Assembly (NCBI RefSeq): GCF_900109575.1
Contig: NZ_FOAF01000001.1
Span: 2,389,662-2,453,661, forward strand
Reading direction: 5' to 3'
DNA: 64,000 nucleotides
From: Olivibacter domesticus
GTDB lineage: Bacteria > Bacteroidota > Bacteroidia > Sphingobacteriales > Sphingobacteriaceae
The translations under genes and the position numbers were made by a program. Positions 44,790 to 53,553 of this stretch are shown piece after piece. Numbering within the stretch: the first letter of the stretch is position 1; the number at the start of each line of letters is the position of its first letter. The notes under the pieces are model-generated. The model worked only from the letters and a program-made list of their open reading frames with translations, did no database searches and was not told the DNA's origin.

Positions 44790-45167
44790 GTGAAAAGGCT
44801 TTTTCTCTATATAATGCTCATACTGTTGGTCAGTGAAACTACTTCGCTCTACCAATTGATAAAGATTCCCAAGCTTTATGGGCATTTTATGGAACATAAA
44901 GCCCTTAACCCCGAAGTTGGGTTTGTTGATTACCTTTCAATGCATTATTGGGGAGAAGATCTGAATGACGATGATGATGAAAAGGACATGCAGCTGCCAT
45001 TCAAAAAATATGATATCCATACCCCCAGCTTTCTTTTTGTTCCTGCAAATAAAATATTTGCATCCAAAAATCATTCTTGGCCCATAAGATCCAATTTCGG
45101 TCCCGATAAAGCGCAAGTTTATTTCAATCCCGCCCTGGGATCACTTTTTCGTCCTCCAAGAGCTTAA
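44790..45167 (+). CDS. Small exported protein upstream of the CusA-CusC gene
   Basis: A 125-residue protein starting at a GTG, with a short hydrophobic N-terminus (LFLYIMLILLVSETTSLYQL), an acidic stretch (NDDDDEKD) and a C-terminal FNPALGSLFRPPRA. No enzymatic motif. Similar small proteins sit before cusA-type genes in Bacteroidota, so a metal-binding or transport accessory role is likely. It lies 99 bp upstream of the efflux pump gene and is probably cotranscribed. Confidence 0.65.
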   Translation: MKRLFLYIMLILLVSETTSLYQLIKIPKLYGHFMEHKALNPEVGFVDYLSMHYWGEDLNDDDDEKDMQLPFKKYDIHTPSFLFVPANKIFASKNHSWPIRSNFGPDKAQVYFNPALGSLFRPPRA

Positions 45168-45266
45168 ATACTTTTTTTTGATTTGGGGTCTTCATGATCC
45201 TAATTAGCTAGGTGCCATGTCAGCACTGGTAGCTTCAATTTTTATGTATTTATTTCTTAGATTATT

Positions 45267-48200
45267 ATGCTTAATAAGATCATTCAGTTTTCCGTTAGGA
45301 ACAAACTGGCGATCGGGATATTCATGCTGCTATGGGTTGTCTATGGCACCTATGAAGTGACCCAATTGCCGATAGATGCCGTCCCCGATATCACCAATAA
45401 CCAGGTGCAAGTTATAACAACCGCTCCTTCGCTTGGAGCAGAAGATGTAGAACGTTTAATAACATTCCCCATAGAGCAGGCCATCAGCAATGTTCCGGGA
45501 ATTCAGGAAAGCAGGAGCATGTCGCGTTTTGGTCTGTCACTAATAACCATTGTCTTTGAAGATGGCACCGATGTATACTGGGCCCGGCAACAGGTTACTG
45601 AAAGGCTTTCGCAGGTGGAAATTAACGAAAATGCTAATACACCTACACTCGCACCTGTCACTACCGGCCTGGGAGAGATCTATCAATATGTATTAAAACC
45701 GAAGAAAGGATTCGAAGACAAATACTCGCTTGCAGATCTTCGTACTACGCAAGATTGGATGGTACGCAGGCAGCTCCTGGGAACACCCGGTGTGGCCGAC
45801 GTCGCTACATTCGGTGGCGAACTAAAGCAGTATGAAGTCGCCGTAAATCCCTCCCGCTTGAAAGCGTTGAACTTGACGATCAGTGATATTTTCACTGCGC
45901 TCAGCAGAAACAACCAGAATACCGGAGGCGCCTATATCGAAAAAGGACCTTCTGTACTGTATATCAGAAGTGTTGGCCTTGCCGGTTCCATTCCCGACAT
46001 TAATCAGATTGTGATAAAAAATAACCTTGACGGTTCTCCTGTGCTGATCAGCCATGTGGCCGAAGTACGTTTAGGTGCTGCCATACGCTACGGTGCACTC
46101 ACTATGGCCGGAAAAGGTGAACTTGCAGGTGGTATCGTGATGATGCTAAAAGGGGGCAATTCCTCAGATGTAATAAAGAACGTAAAACAACGCATCAATG
46201 AAATCCAGAAAACCTTGCCTGAAGGATTGGAAATCGAACCGTTCTTGGACCGTACGAAAATGGTGAACAATGCCATCGGCACCGTAGAGCATAACCTGCT
46301 TGAAGGGGCTCTGATCGTTGTGTTGGTACTGGTACTATTTCTGGGTAATTTCAGAGCAGGCTTGATTGTAGCCTCGGTTATTCCACTGTCCATGCTCTTT
46401 GCTATTACCATGATGAACACCTTTGGTGTTAGCGGTAACTTAATGAGTTTGGGTGCGCTCGACTTCGGGCTTATTGTGGACGGGGCAGTGATTATCGTGG
46501 AAGCGATTCTGCATCATATGCATTTTTCAAAAAAATATGTTACTGTTGATCGTATTTCCCAAAAAGAAATGGACATGGAAGTGGCCGGTTCTGCTTCGCG
46601 GATGATGAACGCTGCCGTATTCGGACAAATCATTATCCTCATCGTTTACCTGCCAATACTCTCGCTAACGGGTATTGAGGGCAAGATGTTTAAACCAATG
46701 GCTCAGACAGTGGCATTCGCCATACTTGGTGCTTTTATTCTTTCTCTGACCTATGTGCCGATGATCAGTGCTATGTTTATCAATAAAAAAATCTCACATA
46801 AGCCTAATATTTCTGATCGTATTATGACCAGGATTGAAAATGCTTATCATAAAGCCCTAGAAAAGGCACTGCGTATCCGAAAATCTTTAGTACTGATCGC
46901 TTTTCTATTGTTCGGGGTAGCTATTTTTATGTTTACGCGCATGGGAGGTGAATTTATCCCTCAATTGGAAGAAGGCGACTTTGCTGTCGAAACCCGTTTA
47001 CTGGTGGGTACCAACTTAACCACTACTATAAATGCTATAGACCGTATTTCCGGAACGCTGCAATCCAATTATCCTGAAGTGGAAAAGATCGTTTCCCGGA
47101 TAGGAAGTGCGGAAATACCTACAGACCCCATGCCGATAGAAGGTGGCGATATGATTATTGTTCTCAAAGATAAATCGGAATGGACCAGCGCAAAAACATT
47201 TCCGGAACTTGCGGGCAAGATGGCGACAACTGCCCAGGAGGTTATGCCAGGGGTAACAACCGGATTTCAGTATCCCGTCCAGATGCGCTTCAACGAACTG
47301 ATGACAGGGGCAAAACAGGATGTTGTTTGTAAGATTTTCGGAGAGGATCTAGATAAATTAGCAGCTTATGCCGAGCAACTGGGGGACATTGCTAAAACTG
47401 TTGAGGGTACTGCTGATTGGTATGTCGAAAAGGTAACAGGGATGCCGCAAATTGTGATTGATTTCAACCGGAGTGAAATTGCCAAATACGGCCTGAACAT
47501 CGATGATGTGAACCGTACCATCAACGCTGCCTTTGCAGGAGCTGCAGCCGGCAAGATTTATGAAGGAGAGAAAAGTTTTGACCTAGTAGTAAGAGTGGGC
47601 AATGAGGGTAGAAAAAACATAAATGATGTCCAGAATCTTCCTATATCCACTCCCGGTGGTGTTCAGATTCCTTTGTATCAAGTAGCTGATATTCGGGAAA
47701 TAGAAGGTCCCAACCAAATACAGCGAGAAAACACCCGTCGGAGGATCATTGTGGGATTTAATGTTAGAGGAAGGGATGTGCAATCTATTGTCGAAGAACT
47801 GCAGCAAAAAGTAAATGCAAAAATAAAGTTTGAGCCGGGTTATACGATTACCTATGGCGGTACCTTTGAAAACCTGCAGCAGGCAAAAGGACGGTTGAGT
47901 ATTGCTGTTCCGGTAGCCCTACTGCTTATTTTTGTAATGCTGTATTTTGCTTTTTCATCGGTCCGCGAAGGAGCGCTGATCTATACGGCCATCCCGCTTT
48001 CGGCCATAGGTGGTGTGTTCGCACTAGCCTTAAGAGGTATGCCCTTCAGCATCTCTGCGGGGGTGGGCTTCATTGCCCTCTTCGGTGTTGCTGTACTGAA
48101 CGGCATCGTACTTATTTCAGAATTCAACCGGATCAAAAAGGAAGGGTTAATAAATGATCCCTTGCAATTGGTGATGACGGGTACTAGGAACCGCCTCCGC

Positions 48201-49634
48201 CCCGTACTTATGACAGCCGCAGTGGCCTCCCTGGGTTTCTTACCAATGGCACTCAGTAACGGTGCTGGAGCAGAAGTGCAACGACCACTGGCCACGGTGG
48301 TAATTGGGGGCTTAATAACGGCTACCCTGCTTACCTTGTTTGTATTACCCGCACTTTACCTTTTATTTGATGGCAAAAAGAAAATAAAAATCAATAAAAA
48401 TACAGCCATAACAGTGCTTATGTTGTTTACTGCTACTGTAGGTTTTGCGCAAACACCTGAAAAGCCCATTAACCTGAACAGCGCAATCACGATCGCTTTA
48501 AAGAACAATCAACAGGTACAGGGTACCCGGCTGAATGAACAGGCCAATGAACAGTTGCAGCATAGCGGCTTTGACCTAGCGAAGACACAGTTCAGCGCAG
48601 ACTATGGAAAGGTAAACAGTGCAAGCAACGATACCCGATTCGGCGTAAGCCAGACCTTCAGCTTTCCTACCGTCTATACCAACCAGAGCAAAGCGTTGAA
48701 AGCAAACTTCCTGGCTTCACAGGCGCAGACGCGGCTGACCGAACAGGACCTTCGATTCGGTGTACGCCAAATGTTCTATGAATATGTGTCGCTAACCGAA
48801 CGGAAAAAATTATTACTGTATGCCGATAGTATTTACAGACTGTTTGAAAGTAAATCCAACAAGCGATTTGAAACTGGGGCGGCCAACATTCTGGAAAAAA
48901 CGGCAGCGGAATCGCATCGGCAGCAGATCACCAATCAGCTTAACCTGCTTAATAAGGATATGGATATCGCACTAAAACAGTTTAACGTCCTGCTGCAAGA
49001 TACCTTCCAGTATATACCACAAACAACAGCGCCAAAAATCGCAGGGCCTGCATCCTTTGTGGATACAGCAAACTCGCGAGGAACACTACCAGCAATTGAG
49101 CTTGCCCACCAGCAGCAAGAAGCTGCCCATTACCAATGGAGAACGGAAAAGTCCAAGATGTTACCAGAATTTATGATCGGATATAACAATCAAAGTTTGA
49201 TCGGCTCGCAGCAGGTAAACGGCCGGGAGGTGTATTATGAAGGTAAAAATCGGTTCAGCTATCTAAGTGCTGGGATCAGCGTGCCACTGTTCTTCCGCGC
49301 CCAATCTTCGCGGGCCGCGGCAGCCAAGTTGGAGTGGCAGAGCCGTTCGAAGCAGGCTGATTACCTACAGACGCAGATCCAAACCGAACGCATGAACGCC
49401 GTTAGTCAGGTGTCAAAATTTGGGGAAAGTCTCGCATATTACGAATCTCAGGGACTCAAAAATGCGGAAGTGATCATCCGTACCGCAGACCAACAATTCC
49501 AAGAAGGAGAAATCGATTACCTGCAATGGGTTATTCTGGTAGATCAGGCGATAACGATAAGGAATGAGCATATCAATGTAATGAGCAGTTACAATCAGGC
49601 GGTCATCCAATTACAAAAATTAAACAATCAATAA
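45267..49634 (+). CDS. CusA/CzcA heavy-metal RND pump fused to a TolC/CusC-like outer-membrane factor
   Basis: A 1455-residue fusion. Residues 1-1040 are a heavy-metal RND transporter with twelve helices and the CzcA/CusA proton-relay motif DFGLIVDGAVIIVE; periplasmic porter loops lie between. After the last RND helix (LPALYLLFDGKKKI) comes a hydrophobic segment (TAITVLMLFTATVGFA, residues about 1050-1067) that resembles a signal peptide, then a 390-residue outer-membrane efflux protein domain with coiled-coil helices (SAITIALKNNQQVQG). The pump would span the periplasm to export Cu/Ag or other metal with the adaptor encoded next. The fusion is known in Bacteroidota but unusual in other phyla. 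Confidence 0.93.
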   Translation: MLNKIIQFSVRNKLAIGIFMLLWVVYGTYEVTQLPIDAVPDITNNQVQVITTAPSLGAEDVERLITFPIEQAISNVPGIQESRSMSRFGLSLITIVFEDGTDVYWARQQVTERLSQVEINENANTPTLAPVTTGLGEIYQYVLKPKKGFEDKYSLADLRTTQDWMVRRQLLGTPGVADVATFGGELKQYEVAVNPSRLKALNLTISDIFTALSRNNQNTGGAYIEKGPSVLYIRSVGLAGSIPDINQIVIKNNLDGSPVLISHVAEVRLGAAIRYGALTMAGKGELAGGIVMMLKGGNSSDVIKNVKQRINEIQKTLPEGLEIEPFLDRTKMVNNAIGTVEHNLLEGALIVVLVLVLFLGNFRAGLIVASVIPLSMLFAITMMNTFGVSGNLMSLGALDFGLIVDGAVIIVEAILHHMHFSKKYVTVDRISQKEMDMEVAGSASRMMNAAVFGQIIILIVYLPILSLTGIEGKMFKPMAQTVAFAILGAFILSLTYVPMISAMFINKKISHKPNISDRIMTRIENAYHKALEKALRIRKSLVLIAFLLFGVAIFMFTRMGGEFIPQLEEGDFAVETRLLVGTNLTTTINAIDRISGTLQSNYPEVEKIVSRIGSAEIPTDPMPIEGGDMIIVLKDKSEWTSAKTFPELAGKMATTAQEVMPGVTTGFQYPVQMRFNELMTGAKQDVVCKIFGEDLDKLAAYAEQLGDIAKTVEGTADWYVEKVTGMPQIVIDFNRSEIAKYGLNIDDVNRTINAAFAGAAAGKIYEGEKSFDLVVRVGNEGRKNINDVQNLPISTPGGVQIPLYQVADIREIEGPNQIQRENTRRRIIVGFNVRGRDVQSIVEELQQKVNAKIKFEPGYTITYGGTFENLQQAKGRLSIAVPVALLLIFVMLYFAFSSVREGALIYTAIPLSAIGGVFALALRGMPFSISAGVGFIALFGVAVLNGIVLISEFNRIKKEGLINDPLQLVMTGTRNRLRPVLMTAAVASLGFLPMALSNGAGAEVQRPLATVVIGGLITATLLTLFVLPALYLLFDGKKKIKINKNTAITVLMLFTATVGFAQTPEKPINLNSAITIALKNNQQVQGTRLNEQANEQLQHSGFDLAKTQFSADYGKVNSASNDTRFGVSQTFSFPTVYTNQSKALKANFLASQAQTRLTEQDLRFGVRQMFYEYVSLTERKKLLLYADSIYRLFESKSNKRFETGAANILEKTAAESHRQQITNQLNLLNKDMDIALKQFNVLLQDTFQYIPQTTAPKIAGPASFVDTANSRGTLPAIELAHQQQEAAHYQWRTEKSKMLPEFMIGYNNQSLIGSQQVNGREVYYEGKNRFSYLSAGISVPLFFRAQSSRAAAAKLEWQSRSKQADYLQTQIQTERMNAVSQVSKFGESLAYYESQGLKNAEVIIRTADQQFQEGEIDYLQWVILVDQAITIRNEHINVMSSYNQAVIQLQKLNNQ

Positions 49635-49643
49635 AATACTTAA

Positions 49644-50789
49644 ATGAAACTATTCATATTCAGCTGCATCGGGTTTGTATTCCTAGCATCATGCGGCGGC
49701 AAAGAAACGGCAAAAACAACTGATACTGAAAAAACTGATCCTGTACAGACACCGCAGATGGTGTCGTTCAGTCCTCAGCAGCTAAAAAACGTCGGTATAG
49801 AAACCGGCAGCGCACAACTTGAATCCATAAGCGGCACATTGACCCTTCAGGGGAGCATCGATGTACCGCCCCAAAATACGGTAAGCTTAAGTTTCCCTTT
49901 AGGAGGCTACCTTAAATCGACGGACATGTTGCCCGGCATGAGGGTAAAAAAAGGACAAGTATTAGCGGTATTGGAAGACATGCAGTTCGTACAGCTGCAG
50001 CAAGATTATTTAACTGCAAAAGCAAAATTTACATTAGCCCAAACAGAGTTTGATCGCCAGCGCGAACTGAATGCAAGCAAGGCCAGCAGCGATAAGGTAT
50101 TTCAGCAGGCAAAGGCAGAAATGGAGACCCAACAAATACTGATGAATGCACTGGCCCAAAAGTTGCAGCTAATTGGTATAAATCCGGCACATCTTGATGC
50201 TGCAAACATATCGAAGGCGGTGCGTGTTGTTTCCCCTATTAATGGGTTTATATCAAAGGTAAACGTAAATGTGGGAAAATATACCGCTCCAACAGATATG
50301 TTATTTGAATTAGTTGATCCAACAGACATCCATCTAGCACTTAATGTATTCGAAAAGGATCTTGGTAAGATTTCTATTGGGCAAAAGGTTATAGCTTATA
50401 GCAATAATGAACCTGATAAACGGTTTGAAGGGGAAATCATTTTAATCAATAGAACAATCGATCAGGATCGGATGGCTCAGATCCATTGTCACTTTAAAAA
50501 ATATGACGCTTCCCTGGTTCCCGGTATGTTTATGAACGGTGAGATATCCGTGAATAATGTGCAGGCATTGACTGTACCGGAAGATGCGGTTGTACGCTGG
50601 GAGAACAAGTATTATGTTTTTTCGGATAACGGAAACGGAAAGTTTGAAATGACAGAAGTAAAGCCTGGTGTACTCAGCCATGGAAAGCAGCAGATTGAAG
50701 GAAAAGGGATCGATACGGCAACAAAACTAGTTATCAAAAATGCCTATACCTTACTGATGAAGATAAAAAATACCGAGGAAGAGGGATAG
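49644..50789 (+). CDS. CusB/CzcB-like periplasmic adaptor lipoprotein
   Basis: A 381-residue membrane-fusion protein. The lipobox Cys is at residue 17 (FLASC). Barrel-sandwich halves flank a long helical hairpin (FVQLQQDYLTAKAKFTLAQTEFDRQ and KAEMETQQILMNALAQK), followed by a beta-barrel domain (DPTDIHLALNVFEKDL). It links the RND pump to the outer-membrane factor and passes metal to it. It begins 9 bp after the pump gene. A strong terminator follows. Confidence 0.9.
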   Translation: MKLFIFSCIGFVFLASCGGKETAKTTDTEKTDPVQTPQMVSFSPQQLKNVGIETGSAQLESISGTLTLQGSIDVPPQNTVSLSFPLGGYLKSTDMLPGMRVKKGQVLAVLEDMQFVQLQQDYLTAKAKFTLAQTEFDRQRELNASKASSDKVFQQAKAEMETQQILMNALAQKLQLIGINPAHLDAANISKAVRVVSPINGFISKVNVNVGKYTAPTDMLFELVDPTDIHLALNVFEKDLGKISIGQKVIAYSNNEPDKRFEGEIILINRTIDQDRMAQIHCHFKKYDASLVPGMFMNGEISVNNVQALTVPEDAVVRWENKYYVFSDNGNGKFEMTEVKPGVLSHGKQQIEGKGIDTATKLVIKNAYTLLMKIKNTEEEG

Positions 50790-50865
50790 AACACCTAATC
50801 CAATTAGAAGTTAGACCGCTATTAGCCGGTATAACGGTAGCTGTTTAAATAGTAGAATTAATTAA

Positions 50866-50904
50866 GCCTAAAATTAAGCAAAGTCAAAATGCTTAATTTT
50901 AGGC
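50866..50904 (+). terminator. Strong terminator after the efflux operon
   Basis: GCCTAAAATTAAGC and its exact 14-bp complement around an 11-nt loop, followed by GGATTTTT; 76 bp after the adaptor stop codon. Confidence 0.85.
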
Positions 50905-51037
50905 GGATTTTTGGCAAACACCTTTTTTGCAATGTCAAGATCATAGGATGATTGCTGACGAATCCAAAACTTGGCTGACCCAAATTTCTATTAATCTATA
51001 ATACACCGTTCATTTCAGCTTGCCATAAAATAAGTTT

Positions 51038-51541
51038 TTATTTCTTAAAGGTTGATAGCAATTGGTCCAATTGCTGAAAATCTATGGTCATCCCTTCTTT
51101 AAAGCCCATCTCAATCTCCTTTTCGAGGTCGGCAAACGTATCGTAGGTCAGTAACATATCCACTAGGACTTTATCACCTTCCGGTATAAAGTTGTTCTCC
51201 CACAAATTTTGGGGAAGCGCAGGATTTATCGTGCCGTTTTTATCACTGAATCCACCTTTTGAGGCAAATGATTTTTCTTTTACAATAGAAATGAAATTGG
51301 TTCTGCTATAGTGCTTTTCGCCTTCAGGGCTTACCATTGCGTAGAGCCAAAAGCCACCTTCCCGAAAATCCATTGTCTTGGTTTCGGCTCTCCAGGGTTG
51401 CGGTCCCCACCATTGGTCAAGTAATTCGGGGGTTGTCCACGCTTGCCAAACCAATTCAAGACTGGTATCAAATTCACGCTTTATGTTAATGGTTTTGTTT
51501 TCCTTGTTGACAGTGAAGTCAAATAATAAATTGCTATTCAT
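51038..51541 (-). CDS. SRPBCC (AHSA1-like) protein, copy A
   Basis: A 167-residue START-like/AHSA1 domain protein. It opens MNSNLLFDFTVNKENKTI and carries the family pattern EFDTSLELVWQAWTTPELLDQWWGPQP and FREGGFWLYAMVSPEG. These cup-shaped domains bind hydrophobic ligands, or have no known ligand. Its first 35 residues are nearly identical to those of the SRPBCC-VOC protein and of a decayed copy between them, so this is the downstream survivor of a tandem triplication. No function can be assigned. Confidence 0.85.
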   Translation of the reverse strand: MNSNLLFDFTVNKENKTINIKREFDTSLELVWQAWTTPELLDQWWGPQPWRAETKTMDFREGGFWLYAMVSPEGEKHYSRTNFISIVKEKSFASKGGFSDKNGTINPALPQNLWENNFIPEGDKVLVDMLLTYDTFADLEKEIEMGFKEGMTIDFQQLDQLLSTFKK

Positions 51542-51542
51542 T

Positions 51543-51700
51543 TTAGTTGTTTTTTAGGGTTAGTAATAATTCGTCCAAGTTATTAAGATATGAGGAGAAG
51601 CCAGCCAAACCAATTCAAGGCTGGCATCAAATTCACGCTTTATGTGAATGGTCTTGTTTTCCTTGTTTACGGAAAAATCAAATAAAAGAGTACTGTTCAT
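51543..51700 (-). pseudogene. Decayed third SRPBCC copy with internal deletion
   Basis: On the minus strand an ATG at 51700 opens MNSTLLFDFSVNKENKTI and continues through the family segment EFDASLELVWLA, nearly identical to both neighbours. The middle of the domain (about 110 residues) is missing and the frame then shifts to one reading SSYLNNLDELLLTLKNN and a TAA at 51543, which looks like a SRPBCC C-terminus. A large internal deletion thus joined the two ends out of frame. Confidence 0.75.
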
Positions 51701-51712
51701 GACTTCCATTCT

Positions 51713-52693
51713 TTAATTGTTCAAGTTTTTTTCGTTTTGAAAGTTTATCATCCAATTAATTCCGTATTTGTCTGAAAATTCTCCGAAGTAAGCACCGAAA
51801 AACATATCTGCCATTGGCATTGTGACATTGCCTCCGGCCGAAAGTTCAGTAAACAATCTGTCGGCTTCTTCTCTTGTTTCGGGTTCTATGCAGATGTGCA
51901 TATTGTTCCCTCTCGCAAGCGTAAAGCCCATTTCTTTGGGTGCGTCTGTTCCCATTAAAATGTAATTCCCGGTTATCGGCAACTCAACGTGCAATACCAT
52001 TTTCTTTATTTCATCTGCAACAGGCGGGTGACCTGCTTCAGCTGGAATGTCGCCAAAACGTTCAATGCCCTTTCCTACAAATTCTGTTGCGAAAACTGAT
52101 TTGTAAAACAAAAAGGCTTCCTCTGTTTTTCCGTCAAAATTCAAGTAGGTGCAAACTCTCGCTTTATTGCTTGTCTTGTTTTGTTTACGTAGTTTGAATT
52201 TTGCTTCAATGTATTGGTCAAGATTTTGCATAGCCATTGTAAAGCCTTCTTTGAAGCCAACTTCAATTACTTTTTCAAGTGCTTCCAAACTTTCGTATTG
52301 AATAGTAATGTTTACACTTGTTATTTCTGCGTTCTCGCTAAATACATTTGTCCAAAATGAATTAGGAAATTTTTCGCTTACGTTTCCGTGTTCATCACAA
52401 AAATTATCGGTATATGAATAGCTTTTTTGATGTTCTATTTTTTTATAGTCGGCCTTACACCAATGTATTTCGTCTTTCGGACTAACCATACAATACAACC
52501 ACGTTCCTCCCTCCCGAAAATCCATAGACTTTGTTTTGGTTTTATATGGCTTCGGTGCCCACCATTGGTCAAGAATTTCGGGGTTTATCCACGCTTCCCA
52601 GACCAACTCAAGGGCTGCGGCAAATTCACGCTTTATGTTTACAGTGTTATTTTCTTTGTTTACCGTAAAATCAAATTTTAAGTTGCTATTCAT
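51713..52693 (-). CDS. SRPBCC (AHSA1-like) domain fused to a VOC/PhnB-like domain
   Basis: A 326-residue fusion. Residues 1-165 are an AHSA1-type SRPBCC domain (MNSNLKFDFTVNKENNTV, ALELVWEAWINPEILDQWW). Residues about 180-326 are a PhnB/3-demethylubiquinone-like VOC domain (VCTYLNFDGKTEEAFLFYKSVF and FSDKYGINWMINF). Each fold is commonly separate; here they are joined by a short basic linker. It overlaps the ArsR gene by 4 bp (ATGA), so the regulator likely controls it. Function of such proteins is unknown, possibly ligand binding or glyoxalase-like chemistry. Confidence 0.85.
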   Translation of the reverse strand: MNSNLKFDFTVNKENNTVNIKREFAAALELVWEAWINPEILDQWWAPKPYKTKTKSMDFREGGTWLYCMVSPKDEIHWCKADYKKIEHQKSYSYTDNFCDEHGNVSEKFPNSFWTNVFSENAEITSVNITIQYESLEALEKVIEVGFKEGFTMAMQNLDQYIEAKFKLRKQNKTSNKARVCTYLNFDGKTEEAFLFYKSVFATEFVGKGIERFGDIPAEAGHPPVADEIKKMVLHVELPITGNYILMGTDAPKEMGFTLARGNNMHICIEPETREEADRLFTELSAGGNVTMPMADMFFGAYFGEFSDKYGINWMINFQNEKNLNN

Positions 52694-53010
52694 TTTTTCT
52701 TGTTTTTAATTGTTGCCAATAGCTTATCAAGGTTATCAAAGCGGTCCTCCCAGATTTTTCTAAACTGTTCCAGCCATTTGTCTATTTCTTTCATTTTATC
52801 AATCTCAAGCTGGTAATAGATTTCCCTGCCTCTTTGTTCCTGTTTTATGAGTTCGCATTCAGTCAGGATGCGCAGATGTTTGGAAACCGACTGTCGAGTT
52901 GTGTCGAAATGCTCAGCAATGGCATTGGGTGTCATGGCCTGTATTGCAATTAACGTAATGATTGCCCTTCTTGTCGGGTCGGCTATGGCCTGGAAAATAT
53001 CCCTTCTCAT
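52690..53010 (-). CDS. ArsR family winged-helix regulator
   Basis: Best start is the ATG at 53010 (MRRDIFQAIADPTRRAIITL), giving a 106-residue protein; a longer frame to 53076 adds a poor N-terminus. The motif AEHFDTTRQSVSKHLRILTECELIKQEQRG is the ArsR recognition helix region. No metal-binding CxC pair is visible, and AHSA1-associated ArsR proteins usually lack it. It is the first gene of an ArsR-SRPBCC unit and probably autoregulates it. Confidence 0.85.
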   Translation of the reverse strand: MRRDIFQAIADPTRRAIITLIAIQAMTPNAIAEHFDTTRQSVSKHLRILTECELIKQEQRGREIYYQLEIDKMKEIDKWLEQFRKIWEDRFDNLDKLLATIKNKKK

Positions 53011-53553
53011 TCTTTTGTTCTTTAATTTATGAAACCGATCGGTTGCAAATATATGTGCAACTTTTCGGTTTCGCAAATTTTATTTGACTTTTTTAGTTTG
53101 TATAATGTTCAGATGCAGTGCGGTGACGCGTCTAATCGCCTCTACTGGTACTATGGTTCAATGGCCTCAAAATGCCGGAAGCATCGTATTGATTCTTCCT
53201 ACACAAGAAAGAGTCGTCATAGCTGTGATGGCCAATAGTAAATACTTAAGCTTATATTTTAGCTTTTGTATTACCTTTATTAGTGCTAAACGTTGGAAGA
53301 AAAACAGATCTGACATATAAAATCTATTTTTATGATTGATAGCACAGGCATCTTACCACAAAAGACAGACACCATCATTTCAATGATGATTTTTCAAGAA
53401 TAGCAAAAGAAATGCTAAACTTAATCAAGAATAAATAAGTCTCTTTGGGAAAAGCCTATAATGAAAAGATAATTCAAAAACTCTTCAAAATTGATTCTTT
53501 ATCATTTGTATAATGAATTGTCAATAAAAAGGAAAATTCTGATAATTATTTCA
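53011..53553. other. Gene-poor stretch with a probable gene remnant
   Basis: 543 bp between the ArsR gene and the sulfatase gene. It holds the possible serine-hydrolase remnant on the plus strand (listed separately). The rest looks noncoding; I see no strong repeat or promoter. Confidence 0.5.
53103..53438 (+). pseudogene. Possible remnant of a beta-lactamase-family serine hydrolase
   Basis: The plus strand reads GTMVQWPQNAGSIVLILPTQERVV in one frame, then VMANSKYLSL, which resembles the end of the beta-lactamase domain of serine hydrolases (small-residue loop, LILP, VVAVMAN). Further on, in another frame, SRIAKEMLNLIKNK with a stop at 53438 resembles a C-terminal helix. There is no intact start, and the frame is broken at least once. 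The assignment is tentative. Confidence 0.3.

Noticed and set aside
53371-53396. Short stem CATCATT/AATGATG followed by ATTTTTC
   Set aside because: A loop of only two bases is too small for a terminator stem; chance is likely.
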